A DNA stretch of 64,000 bases from Moraxellaceae bacterium (GTDB lineage: Bacteria > Pseudomonadota > Gammaproteobacteria > Pseudomonadales > Moraxellaceae), in assembly GCA_029237815.1 (NCBI GenBank), contig JAQZBP010000008.1, positions 78,957 through 142,956 of the forward strand. Direction: 5' to 3'. This document shows positions 1 through 9,005 of this stretch, one piece after another (within the stretch, counting starts at the first letter, position 1; each line of letters starts with the position of its first letter). The notes below the pieces were generated by a model. That model was not told the DNA's origin. It saw nothing but the letters and a program-made list of their open reading frames with translations, and did no database searches. Both the position numbers and the translations under genes were made by a program.

Positions 1-12
1 ACTGAATTCGCC

Positions 13-435
13 GTGCCGGCAGGCACTGTCGCCGCGCCGCTGCGCATCCTCATCGTCGACGACTCCACCGTGATGCGGCGGGTCATCGCCGGCATCGTTG
101 AAAGCTGCGAGGACGTGGTCATCGTGGGCGAGGCCGCCGATGGCATCGAGGCGCTGGAGAAGGCTGCACAGCTGCAGCCCGACGTGATCCTGCTCGATAT
201 CGAAATGCCGCGCCTGGACGGGCTCGGTTTCCTGAAGCAGGCGCGCCTCGCCACCGCGGCACGCGTCATCGTCATCTCCTCGGTGGCCCATCCCGGCAGT
301 TTTTCCTGCCGTGAGGCACTCGACCTCGGCGCGCTTGACGTGTTGGCCAAGCCCTCCGGCGTGGTCAGCCTGGATCTGGCGGACCGGCGCCGCGCCGTCC
401 TGGCCGATGCACTGCAACGCTGCCGCGCGGCCTGA
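13..435 (+). CDS. Stand-alone response-regulator receiver (CheB-type)
   Basis: A single CheY-like receiver domain of about 140 residues with no output domain. The acidic pair is D16/D17, the expected phospho-acceptor is D62 (LLDIEMP), the conserved serine is S89/S90 and the lysine is K113 (LAKPSG). The tail after K113 resembles the linker that follows CheB receivers, so this looks like a CheB receiver that lacks its methylesterase. The GTG at 13 is the first start visible, but the frame is open to the window edge, so the true start may lie upstream. It sits 15 bases before cheA and is probably a phosphorylation target or phosphate sink for that kinase. Family assignment is secure; the role is inferred. 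Confidence 0.8.
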   Translation: MPAGTVAAPLRILIVDDSTVMRRVIAGIVESCEDVVIVGEAADGIEALEKAAQLQPDVILLDIEMPRLDGLGFLKQARLATAARVIVISSVAHPGSFSCREALDLGALDVLAKPSGVVSLDLADRRRAVLADALQRCRAA

Positions 436-450
436 GGGGAGGGAGCGACC

Positions 451-3306
451 ATGAACGACCTGATCGAACAGCTGTGGCCCGCCTTCCAGGCCGAGAGCAG
501 CGAGCAGCTGGAGGCCCTCGAACTCGCGCTGTTGCACAACGCCGGCGGCGCCATCGACCTGAACGCAGTGTTCCGCTATTTCCACACGCTGAAGGGCGGC
601 TGCGCCATGATGGGTTTCGCCAGCATGGAAGGCATTGCCCATGCCTGCGAAGACCTGCTGGATCCCGTGCGCAAGGGCAAGCAGCCGCTCGACGAGGCCC
701 TGGTGGACGCGCTGCTGGCCGCGATCGACACGCTGAAGCAGCAGATGGCAACGGCAGAAAAAACCCGACGCGATCCCGCGCCGGCCCCGGAACTGCTGGC
801 GCGCCTGCAGGCGATGGCGACAGGGCCGGACGCCGTGCCCGTGGCGCTGGCGCCCGCCGTGGCGGCGCTCGTGACCGATTACCCCGCGCTGGCCGCGGCA
901 GCGCGCGCGGCGTTGCCGCTGCTGGCCGAGGAAGCGCTGCGACCGAAGCCGCTACGCAAGGCGGCCGGCGATGCGCTGCAGCGCCTGGCGTCTGCCGCTG
1001 CCGCGGACGCGCCGGCGCTCGCCATGCTGTGCACGGCGCTGGCCGACGCCGCTCCCGGTGCGCCGCGGCAGGCGCTGCTCGGTGAGCTGCTGGAGCGCCT
1101 GCACTGGCTGGAGCGCCTCGCCGCGCTGGACGCCGGCACGCCGGCGGCGGCGCAGGCGCTGCGCCCGGCCATGGAAGCCGGCTTCCGCAACGATCTGCAG
1201 GCGGTGGGCGCGCTCGTTGCCGCCGCCTTCGAACCCGTCACCGGTGCACCGCTGGAGTCGCAGCTGCCGGCCGCGATCGACGCGCTGGAGTCCCTGCTGC
1301 GGCAGGCGCGCCTGCTGCGCCTCGTGCACAGCACGCGCCTGCTGCGCTTTTCGCTGCAGCTCCTGCGCGAGTTCCGCCGCGGCATCCTTGCGCCCAGCCG
1401 CGCGCTCGCGGAAATGCTGCAGGTCGCCGCGGTACTGCCCGCGGAGCTGCTCGACGGCCTCGAGGAAGACGCGCCTTACGAGGCGATGTGCGCCCAGGTT
1501 GACGAAAAACTGCAGCAGCTCACCGCACGCGAAGTTCAGGGCCGCGAAATGCCGCAGCGATGCGAGGACCTGCGCCGGGCACTCGACATTTCCGCCGACA
1601 CCCTCGCCCTGCTGCAGCGCGAAGGCATGGATCGGCTCGAGGCGGCCGTCGCGCGCCGCGAAACCGTGGCCGAGATCTGCGCCGATCCGGAAACGGCCGC
1701 CGACGCCGGCCGTCATTTCATGGACTGGCTCACCACCAACGGCACGCTGCTCGGCAGTCATACGCTGCCGGCCGGTGCGGGCCTCAGTTTCCTCGTCGCC
1801 ACGCCACTGTCGTTCGCGGCGCTGTCGGCCGCGCTCGATCATCTGGAGCCGCGGCCCCGGCAGCTGTCGCTGCGCCATTGCGCGCCGCTGGCCGAGGCGC
1901 CGGCGGCATCGCCGGCACGCCCTGCGGCGCTGGCGCCGGCCGAGCCCGACACCGAGGCCGTGCGTCCGGCCGCCGGCGCCAACGGGGGCACCACCAGCAC
2001 GCTGCGCGTCGACAGTGGTGCCGTCGATGCCTTCGTGAACCGCATCGGCGAGATGGTGATGCTGCGCAACATGATGTCGCATGCGCTGCAGCAGGAAGAC
2101 ATCGCCCTGCGCCAGGGGCGCGTCGCCACACTGCTGCGCGACCGCGGCACCGGACAGTCCCTCACCGCCGCCGAGCTGCAGGAGTGCCGCGCGCTGCTGC
2201 GCGACCTCGAGGCGCAGCGCGAGCAGCTGCTGCAGGCCGACGCCCGCCTGCAGGGTTCGCTGGCCCGCCTGCAGGAAGAGGTGCTGGCGTTGCGCGTGGT
2301 ACCGATTGCGCTGGTCTTCAACCGCCTGCCGCGCGTCGTGCGCGATCTCGCGCACACCCTCGGCCGCGAGGTGCGGCTCGACATCAGCGGCGAGGAGGTG
2401 CGCATCGACAAGGGCATGGTGGACGTGCTCGCCGAGCCCATGCTGCACCTCGTGCGCAACGCCATCGACCACGGCATCGAGGCGCCCGGCGCGCGGCGCG
2501 CCGCCGGCAAGCCGGCGCAGGCCGTACTCACGGTGTCGGCGCGCCAGCAGGGCAACAGCCTGGTCGTGGAAGTGAGCGACGACGGCGCGGGCCTCGACCA
2601 CGACCGCATCCGCGAACGCGCCATCGCCAATGGCCTCGTGGCCGCCGGCGAAGCGGCCGCACTCACCGCGCGCGAACTCAACCACATGATCTTCCTGCCG
2701 GGCTTTTCCACGGCGCGAAAGGTCACCGAGGTGTCCGGCCGCGGCGTCGGGATGGACGCGGTGAAGACCCGCGTCATGCAGCTCGGCGGCCTGGTGGAAG
2801 TCAGCACCGAGGCCGGGCGCGGCACCACCTTCACGCTGCGTCTGCCGCTCTCCGCCGCCATCCAGAACGTCATCCTGGTCGAGGCGGGCGGCCGCCAGCT
2901 TGCCGTGCCGGAACGCAACGTCACCGAAATCCTGAGCCTGCCGGCCGCCGCGTTGCAGTCGGTGCAGGGGCAGGCCTGCTGCCTGCTGCGCGGCGTCACG
3001 CTGCCGCTCTATCGTCTGGCGCGCCTGCTGGGACAGGAAGAGGCCGCCGCGCCGGCGGGCGAGGCGCTGGAGGTGGTCGTGATGAGTGACGGCGTCTATC
3101 GCATCGGCCTCATCGTCGACCGCGTCACCGGCCGGCCCGAGGTGTTCATCCGCGACATCCACCCGGACCTCGTGCGCCTGCCGGGTGTGGGGGGCGCGTC
3201 CATCCTCGGCGACGGGCGCGTGGTCATCATCCTCGACTGCGACAACCTGTTCGAACTCGCCGTTCGCCAGGCCCAGTCGCTGCGCAGCCTGTTGCGGACA
3301 TCATGA
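451..3306 (+). CDS. cheA: Chemotaxis-type histidine kinase CheA
   Basis: A 951-residue CheA. An N-terminal Hpt domain (about 1-105) carries the phosphorylatable H45 in YFHTLKGG. A long Ala/Leu-rich helical linker of several hundred residues follows. The catalytic core has a dimerisation segment with a coiled-coil insertion, the N-box HLVRNAIDHGIE near 666, G1 DDGAGLD near 710 and G2 GRGVGMD near 764. A CheW-like domain (about 810-945) ends the protein. The start has GGGAGGGA just upstream. The protein is much longer than the roughly 650-residue enterobacterial CheA because of the linker. It heads a tightly packed che operon and would phosphorylate the two CheY-like proteins and CheB. Confidence 0.95.
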   Translation: MNDLIEQLWPAFQAESSEQLEALELALLHNAGGAIDLNAVFRYFHTLKGGCAMMGFASMEGIAHACEDLLDPVRKGKQPLDEALVDALLAAIDTLKQQMATAEKTRRDPAPAPELLARLQAMATGPDAVPVALAPAVAALVTDYPALAAAARAALPLLAEEALRPKPLRKAAGDALQRLASAAAADAPALAMLCTALADAAPGAPRQALLGELLERLHWLERLAALDAGTPAAAQALRPAMEAGFRNDLQAVGALVAAAFEPVTGAPLESQLPAAIDALESLLRQARLLRLVHSTRLLRFSLQLLREFRRGILAPSRALAEMLQVAAVLPAELLDGLEEDAPYEAMCAQVDEKLQQLTAREVQGREMPQRCEDLRRALDISADTLALLQREGMDRLEAAVARRETVAEICADPETAADAGRHFMDWLTTNGTLLGSHTLPAGAGLSFLVATPLSFAALSAALDHLEPRPRQLSLRHCAPLAEAPAASPARPAALAPAEPDTEAVRPAAGANGGTTSTLRVDSGAVDAFVNRIGEMVMLRNMMSHALQQEDIALRQGRVATLLRDRGTGQSLTAAELQECRALLRDLEAQREQLLQADARLQGSLARLQEEVLALRVVPIALVFNRLPRVVRDLAHTLGREVRLDISGEEVRIDKGMVDVLAEPMLHLVRNAIDHGIEAPGARRAAGKPAQAVLTVSARQQGNSLVVEVSDDGAGLDHDRIRERAIANGLVAAGEAAALTARELNHMIFLPGFSTARKVTEVSGRGVGMDAVKTRVMQLGGLVEVSTEAGRGTTFTLRLPLSAAIQNVILVEAGGRQLAVPERNVTEILSLPAAALQSVQGQACCLLRGVTLPLYRLARLLGQEEAAAPAGEALEVVVMSDGVYRIGLIVDRVTGRPEVFIRDIHPDLVRLPGVGGASILGDGRVVIILDCDNLFELAVRQAQSLRSLLRTS

Positions 3307-3728
3307 GCGAGTACCTCTGCTTCCGCTGCGGCCCGCACCGGCTCCTGCTGGACATCCGGCACGTGATCGAACTCGGTGATTCGCCGTCCGCCGCGACCGA
3401 CGCGCAGGTCGGGCGCCGCCTGTGGCGCGAGCGCAGCCTGCCGCTGGTGAACCTTTGCGCCTTCCTGGGCGCGCCGCGTCCGGTGCGTGCCCAGCAGGTC
3501 GTGCTCGGCGATGCGCAAGGCGGCCACGGCATCATCGATGTCGATGCCGTGGAAGGCCTGCGCGAACTCGCGCCAGGCGCTTTCACCGGTCTTGTCGCGG
3601 TGAGCCCGGCGCTGGAAACCCTGATCGACGGGGTGGCGTTCGATGCGGACAGCGGCGACTGCCTGCTGCGCCTGCGCCATCCCTTTGCGTGGAATGCCGC
3701 GCTCGCGGCGGAAGAGGTGGCGTCATGA
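3303..3728 (+). CDS. cheW: CheW-like coupling protein
   Basis: A 141-residue protein of the CheW fold (SEYLCFRCGPHRLLLDI at the N terminus, LPLVNLCAFLG in the middle). It would link the methyl-accepting protein to CheA in the membrane signalling array. Its ATG overlaps the cheA stop by 4 bases, which suggests translational coupling. The sequence is divergent, and in place of the usual hydrophobic C-terminal helix it ends with a short acidic tail. CheW is the best reading from fold and position; a CheV-like fragment is unlikely because no receiver is attached. Confidence 0.85.
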   Translation: MSEYLCFRCGPHRLLLDIRHVIELGDSPSAATDAQVGRRLWRERSLPLVNLCAFLGAPRPVRAQQVVLGDAQGGHGIIDVDAVEGLRELAPGAFTGLVAVSPALETLIDGVAFDADSGDCLLRLRHPFAWNAALAAEEVAS

Positions 3729-4120
3729 ACGGACCGGCCCTGCGTGTCCTCGTGGTGGACGATTCATTGCTGCAGCAGCGTTACCTGCAGGAGCTGCTGG
3801 CCGGCAGCGGCTGCGACTTCATCACGGCGGACAACGGCGAGGCCGCCGTGGCGGCGGCGCGCGCCGGGATGCCCGACATCATCCTCATGGATATCGAGAT
3901 GCCCGTCATGGACGGGCTCGAGGCGGCGCAGCGCATCCGTGATTGCGCGGAGACGGCCGACATTCCCATCGTGATGGTGACGAGCCGCGCCGAGGCGGAA
4001 TTCATGGAAAGCGCCTTCGTCGGCGGCTGCAACGACTACATCACGAAGCCGGTGCACCAGGACGAGCTCATCGCCAAGGTCGCCGCCCTGACCGGGCTCG
4101 CGAACGAGGGCGCGGCATGA
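3725..4120 (+). CDS. cheY: CheY-like response regulator
   Basis: A 131-residue receiver domain. Visible residues are D12/D13, phospho-acceptor D56 (ILMDIEMP), T86 and K108 (YITKP). Its ATG overlaps the cheW stop by 4 bases. This start was chosen because it opens directly into the receiver fold; the open frame continues upstream without homology. It is the most likely diffusible output of the array. Whether it acts on a flagellar motor, a type IV pilus motor or another partner cannot be read from the sequence, as no flagellar switch or pil genes are in view. Confidence 0.88.
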   Translation: MNGPALRVLVVDDSLLQQRYLQELLAGSGCDFITADNGEAAVAAARAGMPDIILMDIEMPVMDGLEAAQRIRDCAETADIPIVMVTSRAEAEFMESAFVGGCNDYITKPVHQDELIAKVAALTGLANEGAA

Positions 4121-4659
4121 ACGCAGTGTCGACCCTGGAAGCGCCGGAAGACGCCGCCTCGGTACGCAGCCAGTACGTGCTGCCCGGCCAGATCTTCGTT
4201 GCCAGCGAACCCACGCGCTTCATCACGGTGCTGGGCTCCTGCGTCGCCATCTGCCTCTACGACACCGACCGTGGCATCGGCGGCCTCAACCACTTCCTGC
4301 TGCCGGGCGAGCCGCGCGGCAGCGAGGAGCGCGAGCCGCTGCGCTGGGGCGTGCCGGCCACCGACGAACTCGTGCGCCGGCTCATCGAGGCCGGCGCCCG
4401 GCGCGCCTTCCTGCAGGCCAAGGTGTTCGGCGGCGCGCAGATCAGCCACCGCGAGGTGCCGGCGGCGCTGCGCATCGGCGAGCGCAACGTCGAGACGGCG
4501 CTCGAGGTGCTGCGGCGGCAGCGCATTCCCGTCATGAACCAGAGCCTGGGCGGCGCAACGGGCCGCAAGATCATCTTCGAGTCCCATACCGGCATGGTGT
4601 GGGCGAAGGACCTCGGTCGCCACGACCGACAGGGAGCGCCTCCCGCAAGAGGAGGCTAA
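4117..4659 (+). CDS. cheD: Chemoreceptor glutamine deamidase CheD
   Basis: A 180-residue CheD. Family hallmarks are the nucleophilic cysteine C42 in GSCVAICLYD, H59 in LNHFLLPG and the AKVFGGAQ segment. CheD deamidates glutamines on chemoreceptor methylation helices so that CheR and CheB can act on them, and in some bacteria it also modulates a CheC phosphatase (no cheC is seen here). The ATG overlaps the cheY stop by 4 bases. The 87 bases after it lead to the receptor gene. Confidence 0.93.
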   Translation: MNAVSTLEAPEDAASVRSQYVLPGQIFVASEPTRFITVLGSCVAICLYDTDRGIGGLNHFLLPGEPRGSEEREPLRWGVPATDELVRRLIEAGARRAFLQAKVFGGAQISHREVPAALRIGERNVETALEVLRRQRIPVMNQSLGGATGRKIIFESHTGMVWAKDLGRHDRQGAPPARGG

Positions 4660-4746
4660 GCGGGGCGGTTCATCGCCCTGCCACGTCGCAGCACCACCAT
4701 TCGGTTTTCTTTCGCACTCTAATTTCACGTTAGTGGGGATCTCATC

Positions 4747-6495
4747 ATGTTCAAAAACATGACAATCAAGTCACGCCTGATTTTTGTACTCGGCTTCCTC
4801 GGTGCGCTCCTGCTCGGCATCGGGCTCACTGGTCTCTGGGGGCTCGCCGAGACCGACGAGGAGCTGCGCACCATCTACGAGGACCGCCTCGTGCCGCTGG
4901 GCCAGATCAGCGACATCCAGCGCATGCTGCTGCAGAACCGCATCGCCGTCGACATCATGGTGATCACGCCGACCGACGCCGTGATCCGGGAAAACGTGGC
5001 CGGCATCGAACAGCGCATCCAGGCCATCACCGTGCTCTGGGAGGCCTATTCCAAGACCTATATGACCGAGGAAGAGAAGAGGCTCTCGGCGAAATTCGCC
5101 GAGGAGCGTCGCGAGTTCGTGCAGCGGGGACTGCAGCCGACCATCGCCGCCATCGAGGCGGGCAACCTGCCGCTGGCGCGTGATCTCGTGGTGAACAAGA
5201 TTCCCGCCCTCTATGAGCCGGTGACCGAGGACATCGCGGCCCTCAACCAGCTGCAGGTCGATGTCGCCCGGGAAGAGTTCGGCCATGCGGTCGCCCGCTA
5301 TGAGTCGGTGCGCAACCTCACCATCGCGCTGATCATCGCCGGCCTCGTGCTGGCGAGCTGGATGGGCATGCTGCTGGTGTCCGCCATCGTGAACCCGCTC
5401 AACGGGCTGATGCGCGTCGCCAACAACATCGCGCGCGGCGACCTGAGCGACCGCGTCGAGGTCACCAGCGGCGACGAGATGGGCAAGCTGCAGGGCTCCA
5501 TGCTGGAGATGTCCACCGCGCTCAACCGCATGGCCGGCGCTGCCACGGCGATTGCCGACGGCGACCTCACCGTGCGCGTCACGGCGCAGTCGGAGCGCGA
5601 TGTGCTGGGCAATGCCCTGGCGCGCATGATCGACAAGCTGACGCAGGTCATGCGCGAGGTGCGCAGTGGCGCCAACGGGCTGTCCGTGGCGGCGCAGCAG
5701 GTCTCGGCCACCTCGCAGAGCCTGTCGCAGGGCACCAGCGAACAGGCGGCGTCCGTCGAGGAGACCTCGGCCAGCCTGGAGGAGATGAGCGCCTCCATCA
5801 CGCGCAATGCCGAGAACAGCCGTGAAATGGAAAAGATGGCCGTCAAGGGCGCACGCGATGCCGAGGACAGCGGCAGCTCCGTGCAGGAGACCGTCAACGC
5901 CATGAAGCAGATCGCGCAGAAGACCAGCATCGTGGAAGAAATCGCCTACCAGACCAACCTGCTGGCGCTGAACGCGGCGATCGAGGCGGCGCGCGCCGGC
6001 GAACACGGACGCGGCTTTGCCGTGGTGGCGGCGGAAGTGCGCCAGCTCGCCGGTCGCAGCCAGGTCGCTGCCAAGGAAATCAGCGAGCTTGCCGGAAATA
6101 GCGTGCGCGTGGCGGAGAAGTCCGGGCAGCAGCTCAACGAACTCGTGCCCTCCATCCGCAAGACAGCGGAACTGGTGCAGGAGGTGGCGGCGGCCTCGGG
6201 CGAGCAGTCGGCGGGCGTCAACCAGGTCAATCGCGCCATGGCGGCCATGGACCAGATCACGCAGCGCAATGCCTCGTCGGCGGAAGAGCTCGCCTCCACG
6301 GCGGAAGAGATGAGTTCGCAGGCGGAAGCGTTGTCGCAGCTCATGTCGTTCTTCCGCACCGGCGACGAGCAGGCCGCGTCCTATTCCGCGAGCCAGTACC
6401 GCGCGCCGGCCGTCGCGGCAACGCCCCGTCCGGCCATGGCCCGCACGGCGGCGCCTTCCCCGGAGACCGACAGCGAATACACTGCTTTCACCTGA
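4747..6495 (+). CDS. Methyl-accepting chemotaxis protein
   Basis: A 582-residue transmembrane chemoreceptor: TM1 about 10-33, a periplasmic four-helix-bundle type sensor region about 35-190, TM2 about 191-214, HAMP about 213-265 with a second HAMP-like stretch to about 300, then the cytoplasmic signalling bundle. The hairpin tip ([19 protein letters not shown], from about 401) is highly conserved. There is no C-terminal pentapeptide tether for CheR/CheB; the protein ends in an acidic tail. The ligand is unknown. Its position between cheD and cheR makes it the cognate receptor of this cluster. Confidence 0.93.
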   Translation: MFKNMTIKSRLIFVLGFLGALLLGIGLTGLWGLAETDEELRTIYEDRLVPLGQISDIQRMLLQNRIAVDIMVITPTDAVIRENVAGIEQRIQAITVLWEAYSKTYMTEEEKRLSAKFAEERREFVQRGLQPTIAAIEAGNLPLARDLVVNKIPALYEPVTEDIAALNQLQVDVAREEFGHAVARYESVRNLTIALIIAGLVLASWMGMLLVSAIVNPLNGLMRVANNIARGDLSDRVEVTSGDEMGKLQGSMLEMSTALNRMAGAATAIADGDLTVRVTAQSERDVLGNALARMIDKLTQVMREVRSGANGLSVAAQQVSATSQSLSQGTSEQAASVEETSASLEEMSASITRNAENSREMEKMAVKGARDAEDSGSSVQETVNAMKQIAQKTSIVEEIAYQTNLLALNAAIEAARAGEHGRGFAVVAAEVRQLAGRSQVAAKEISELAGNSVRVAEKSGQQLNELVPSIRKTAELVQEVAAASGEQSAGVNQVNRAMAAMDQITQRNASSAEELASTAEEMSSQAEALSQLMSFFRTGDEQAASYSASQYRAPAVAATPRPAMARTAAPSPETDSEYTAFT

Positions 6496-6547
6496 TCGTG
6501 ATTCCGTCCGGTCGCGCGCCCGCGCGGCCGGATGCTTTTAGCCGCCA

Positions 6548-7453
6548 ATGGTTGCCATGACATCGCTGAGTCCCCTTACTGCTCTTGATCCCATCAGCGA
6601 CCGCGAGTTCCGCGCTTTCCAGGAGCTCATCTACCGCGAAGCCGGCATTCATCTCGCCCCTGTCAAGAAGGTGCTGCTCACCGGACGCCTCGCCAAGCGC
6701 CTGCGCGATCTCGGCCTGCAGCGCTTCCAGGATTATTTCGAGCGCGTCGTCGGTGACACGAGCGGCGCCGAGCTGGTGATCCTGCTCGATGCCATCACCA
6801 CCAACGAAACCCAGTTCTTCCGCGAGCCGCGGCAGTTCGACTACCTCGAGCAGGTGATCTACCCCGAGTGGCAGCGCCGCGCGGAGGAAGGGCGCCGCCA
6901 GCGCGCGGTGCGCATCTGGAGCGCGGCCTGCTCCAGCGGCGAAGAGCCGTATTCCCTGGCCATGTCGCTGCTGCAGCATTTCCCGGCCGAATCAGGCTGG
7001 AACCTCGAGATCGAGGCCAGCGACATCTCCACGCGCGTGCTGAAGCGCGCGCAGGACGGCGTCTGGGCCATGAACCGCTCCGCGCACATTCCCGCGCACC
7101 TGCTCAAGCGCTTCATGCTGCGCGGCACCGGCTCGCAGGAGGGCCTGATGAAGGCGGGCGCCGAGGTGCGCCGGCCGATCCGCTTCAGCCGCCTCAACCT
7201 GAACGACGATTCCTATCCGGTGCGGCCCGGCCTCGACGCCATTTTCTGCCGCAACGTGCTGATCTACTTCGACCAGGCCTCGCGCGCGCACGTGGTGAAC
7301 CGCCTGCTGGACCTGCTGACGCCCGACGGCTATCTCTTCCTCGGCCATGCCGAGAGCCTTACCGGCATGAACGATCGCGTGCGCTCGGTGGCGCCGGCCA
7401 TCTACACGTTGCGTGGCGCCGATGGCGGCCGCGGCGGGGAGCGGTTGCGGTGA
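6548..7453 (+). CDS. cheR: Chemoreceptor glutamate methyltransferase CheR
   Basis: A 301-residue CheR with an N-terminal helical domain followed by the SAM-binding domain. Recognisable motifs are TTNETQFFRE (about 84-93), the SAM-binding IWSAACSSGEEPYSLAM (about 123-139) and IFCRNVLIYFD further on. It methylates receptor glutamates to adapt the array. A second in-frame ATG 9 bases downstream is an alternative start. The stop overlaps the GTG of cheB by 4 bases. Confidence 0.95.
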   Translation: MVAMTSLSPLTALDPISDREFRAFQELIYREAGIHLAPVKKVLLTGRLAKRLRDLGLQRFQDYFERVVGDTSGAELVILLDAITTNETQFFREPRQFDYLEQVIYPEWQRRAEEGRRQRAVRIWSAACSSGEEPYSLAMSLLQHFPAESGWNLEIEASDISTRVLKRAQDGVWAMNRSAHIPAHLLKRFMLRGTGSQEGLMKAGAEVRRPIRFSRLNLNDDSYPVRPGLDAIFCRNVLIYFDQASRAHVVNRLLDLLTPDGYLFLGHAESLTGMNDRVRSVAPAIYTLRGADGGRGGERLR

Positions 7454-8529
7454 GCGGCACGACCGCGCCCATCCGCGTGCTCGCCGTCGACGATTCGGCG
7501 GTGGCACGCAATGCCTACCGATTGCTGCTCACGCCCGAGCTCGGCTTCGACCTGATCGCCACCGCGCCGGACGCCGGCATCGCGCGGCGCAAGATCGCCG
7601 CGCTGCGCCCGGATGTCGTGATCCTCGACATCGAGATGCCGGGTGAGGACGGCCTCACCTTCCTCGAGTGGCTGATGCAGCACCAGCCGACGCCGGTGGT
7701 GGTGTCGAGCTCCTACAGCTCGCGCGGCGCGGAACAGACCATGCGCGCCTTTTCGCTCGGCGCCGTGGAAGTGGTGTGCAAGGGCGGGCCGCAGGGCGTG
7801 GCCGGCTGGGGCGAGGACTTCTCGGCGATCCTGCGTGCCGCGGTGCAGGCGGCGGCGCGCGCCCGGCATCGCTCCGCCTACCGCAGTGGCGCCGCAACGA
7901 CTAGCGCTGCGACGCCCGTGGCGCCGGTGGTGCCGCTTTCGCCCCGCGCCATCCGGCGCGGCAACTGCGTCGTGATCGGCGCCTCCACCGGGGGCACCGA
8001 GGCGCTGTCCACGCTGGTGGCGCAGATGCCGCCGGACTTTCCGCCCACCTTCATCGTGCAGCACATGCCGCCGCTCTATACCCGTGCCTTCGCACAGCGC
8101 CTCGACACCCTGGGCGCCGTACGCGTGAAGGAGGCGGGCGAGGGCGACATGATCGGCCCGGGCCAGGCGCTGGTGGCGCCGGGCGGCATGCAGCTGCGCA
8201 TGGGCGTCGGGCACTCGGGGCCGGTGGCGCGGGTATCGCCGGGGCCCCGGGTGAACCGCCATGCGCCCTCGGTGGACGTATTGTTCGATAGCGCGGTCGA
8301 GGCCTACCGCTCGCGGGTGATCGGCGTGCTGCTCACCGGCATGGGGAACGACGGCGCCGAGGGCCTGCTGCACATCCGCGAGGCGGGCGGCAGCACCGTG
8401 GCCCAGGACGAGGCTACCTGCGTCGTTTACGGCATGCCGCAGGAGGCGGTGAAGCGCGGCGCCGCCGGCAAGGTGCTGCCGGTCGACGCCATCGTGCCCT
8501 GGATCGTGGCGCTGCTCGCCGAGCGCTGA
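7450..8529 (+). CDS. cheB: Chemotaxis methylesterase CheB
   Basis: A 359-residue two-domain CheB. The N-terminal receiver has phospho-acceptor D60 (ILDIEMPG). The C-terminal methylesterase/deamidase has the catalytic triad S179 (GASTGG), H205 (QHMPP) and D301 (GMGNDG). The spacings of 26 and 96 residues equal those of the E. coli triad S164/H190/D286. A GTG start overlapping the cheR stop fits the coupling seen elsewhere in the operon. It demethylates receptors when phosphorylated by CheA and is the last gene of the cluster. Confidence 0.95.
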   Translation: MSGTTAPIRVLAVDDSAVARNAYRLLLTPELGFDLIATAPDAGIARRKIAALRPDVVILDIEMPGEDGLTFLEWLMQHQPTPVVVSSSYSSRGAEQTMRAFSLGAVEVVCKGGPQGVAGWGEDFSAILRAAVQAAARARHRSAYRSGAATTSAATPVAPVVPLSPRAIRRGNCVVIGASTGGTEALSTLVAQMPPDFPPTFIVQHMPPLYTRAFAQRLDTLGAVRVKEAGEGDMIGPGQALVAPGGMQLRMGVGHSGPVARVSPGPRVNRHAPSVDVLFDSAVEAYRSRVIGVLLTGMGNDGAEGLLHIREAGGSTVAQDEATCVVYGMPQEAVKRGAAGKVLPVDAIVPWIVALLAER

Positions 8530-9005
8530 GGTCGGCGCCATTTCCTCAACCGTCATGCGCCGCTGACGTGCGGCGGCGGGCGTTCTGGCCGCCATTGCCG
8601 GGGTCAGGTTCCGGACTTCCCCATTTTTGGTCGGCTTCCCTGACCTGAGCGTCCCGGCGGCGCCCGGGTTCCCTCAACACCAGCAGCGGCCAGTCGTTCG
8701 GCCTGGGCAATCCTGCCTACCCCTGGACGGGGGAATGGTCATTCCGGGTGACTCGGCGACAATGGCCGCCTGCTTTCCCATTCCGCTTCCCCGCTGTCTT
8801 GCCGGGAGCAAGCCGCCCTTGTGGAAGTTGCCATCCGCCAGTGATGACGTGGCACTTCTGTCTGACAAAAGGTCGCGTCGTTTCTGTATAACTCCCGTAA
8901 ATTGTGACGTAATTCACAGTATTGGTGTATTGCGCCTGTCCCTCGTCTGTAATTGAGGGAGTCGCCGCGCCAGTGCTTCCCCTCTCCGGCCACGTAGGGA
9001 TTCCC
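8530..9005 (+). other. Intergenic region between che and alg clusters
   Basis: A stretch of 476 bases without a convincing gene. It holds an imperfect inverted repeat (GGTCAGG at 8602-8608 and CCTGACC at 8639-8645), an A+T-richer segment from about 8860, and a perfect CRP/Vfr-type palindrome at 8901-8920. A CTGACA (8862) and TATAAC (8887) pair is spaced 19 bases apart, too long for a confident sigma-70 promoter. A small CCCTC/GAGGG hairpin follows at 8940-8959. I infer that this is the leader of the alginate locus. Confidence 0.6.
8901..8920 (+). promoter_or_regulatory. CRP/Vfr-type binding site
   Basis: The segment contains TGTGA, six bases, then TCACA (8903-8907 and 8914-8918), a perfect match to the CRP-family half-site consensus with the correct spacing. 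It lies 87 bases upstream of the first gene of the alginate locus. CRP or Vfr is the natural candidate to bind it. No promoter could be placed at a standard class I or class II distance, so the direction of regulation is unknown. Confidence 0.6.
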
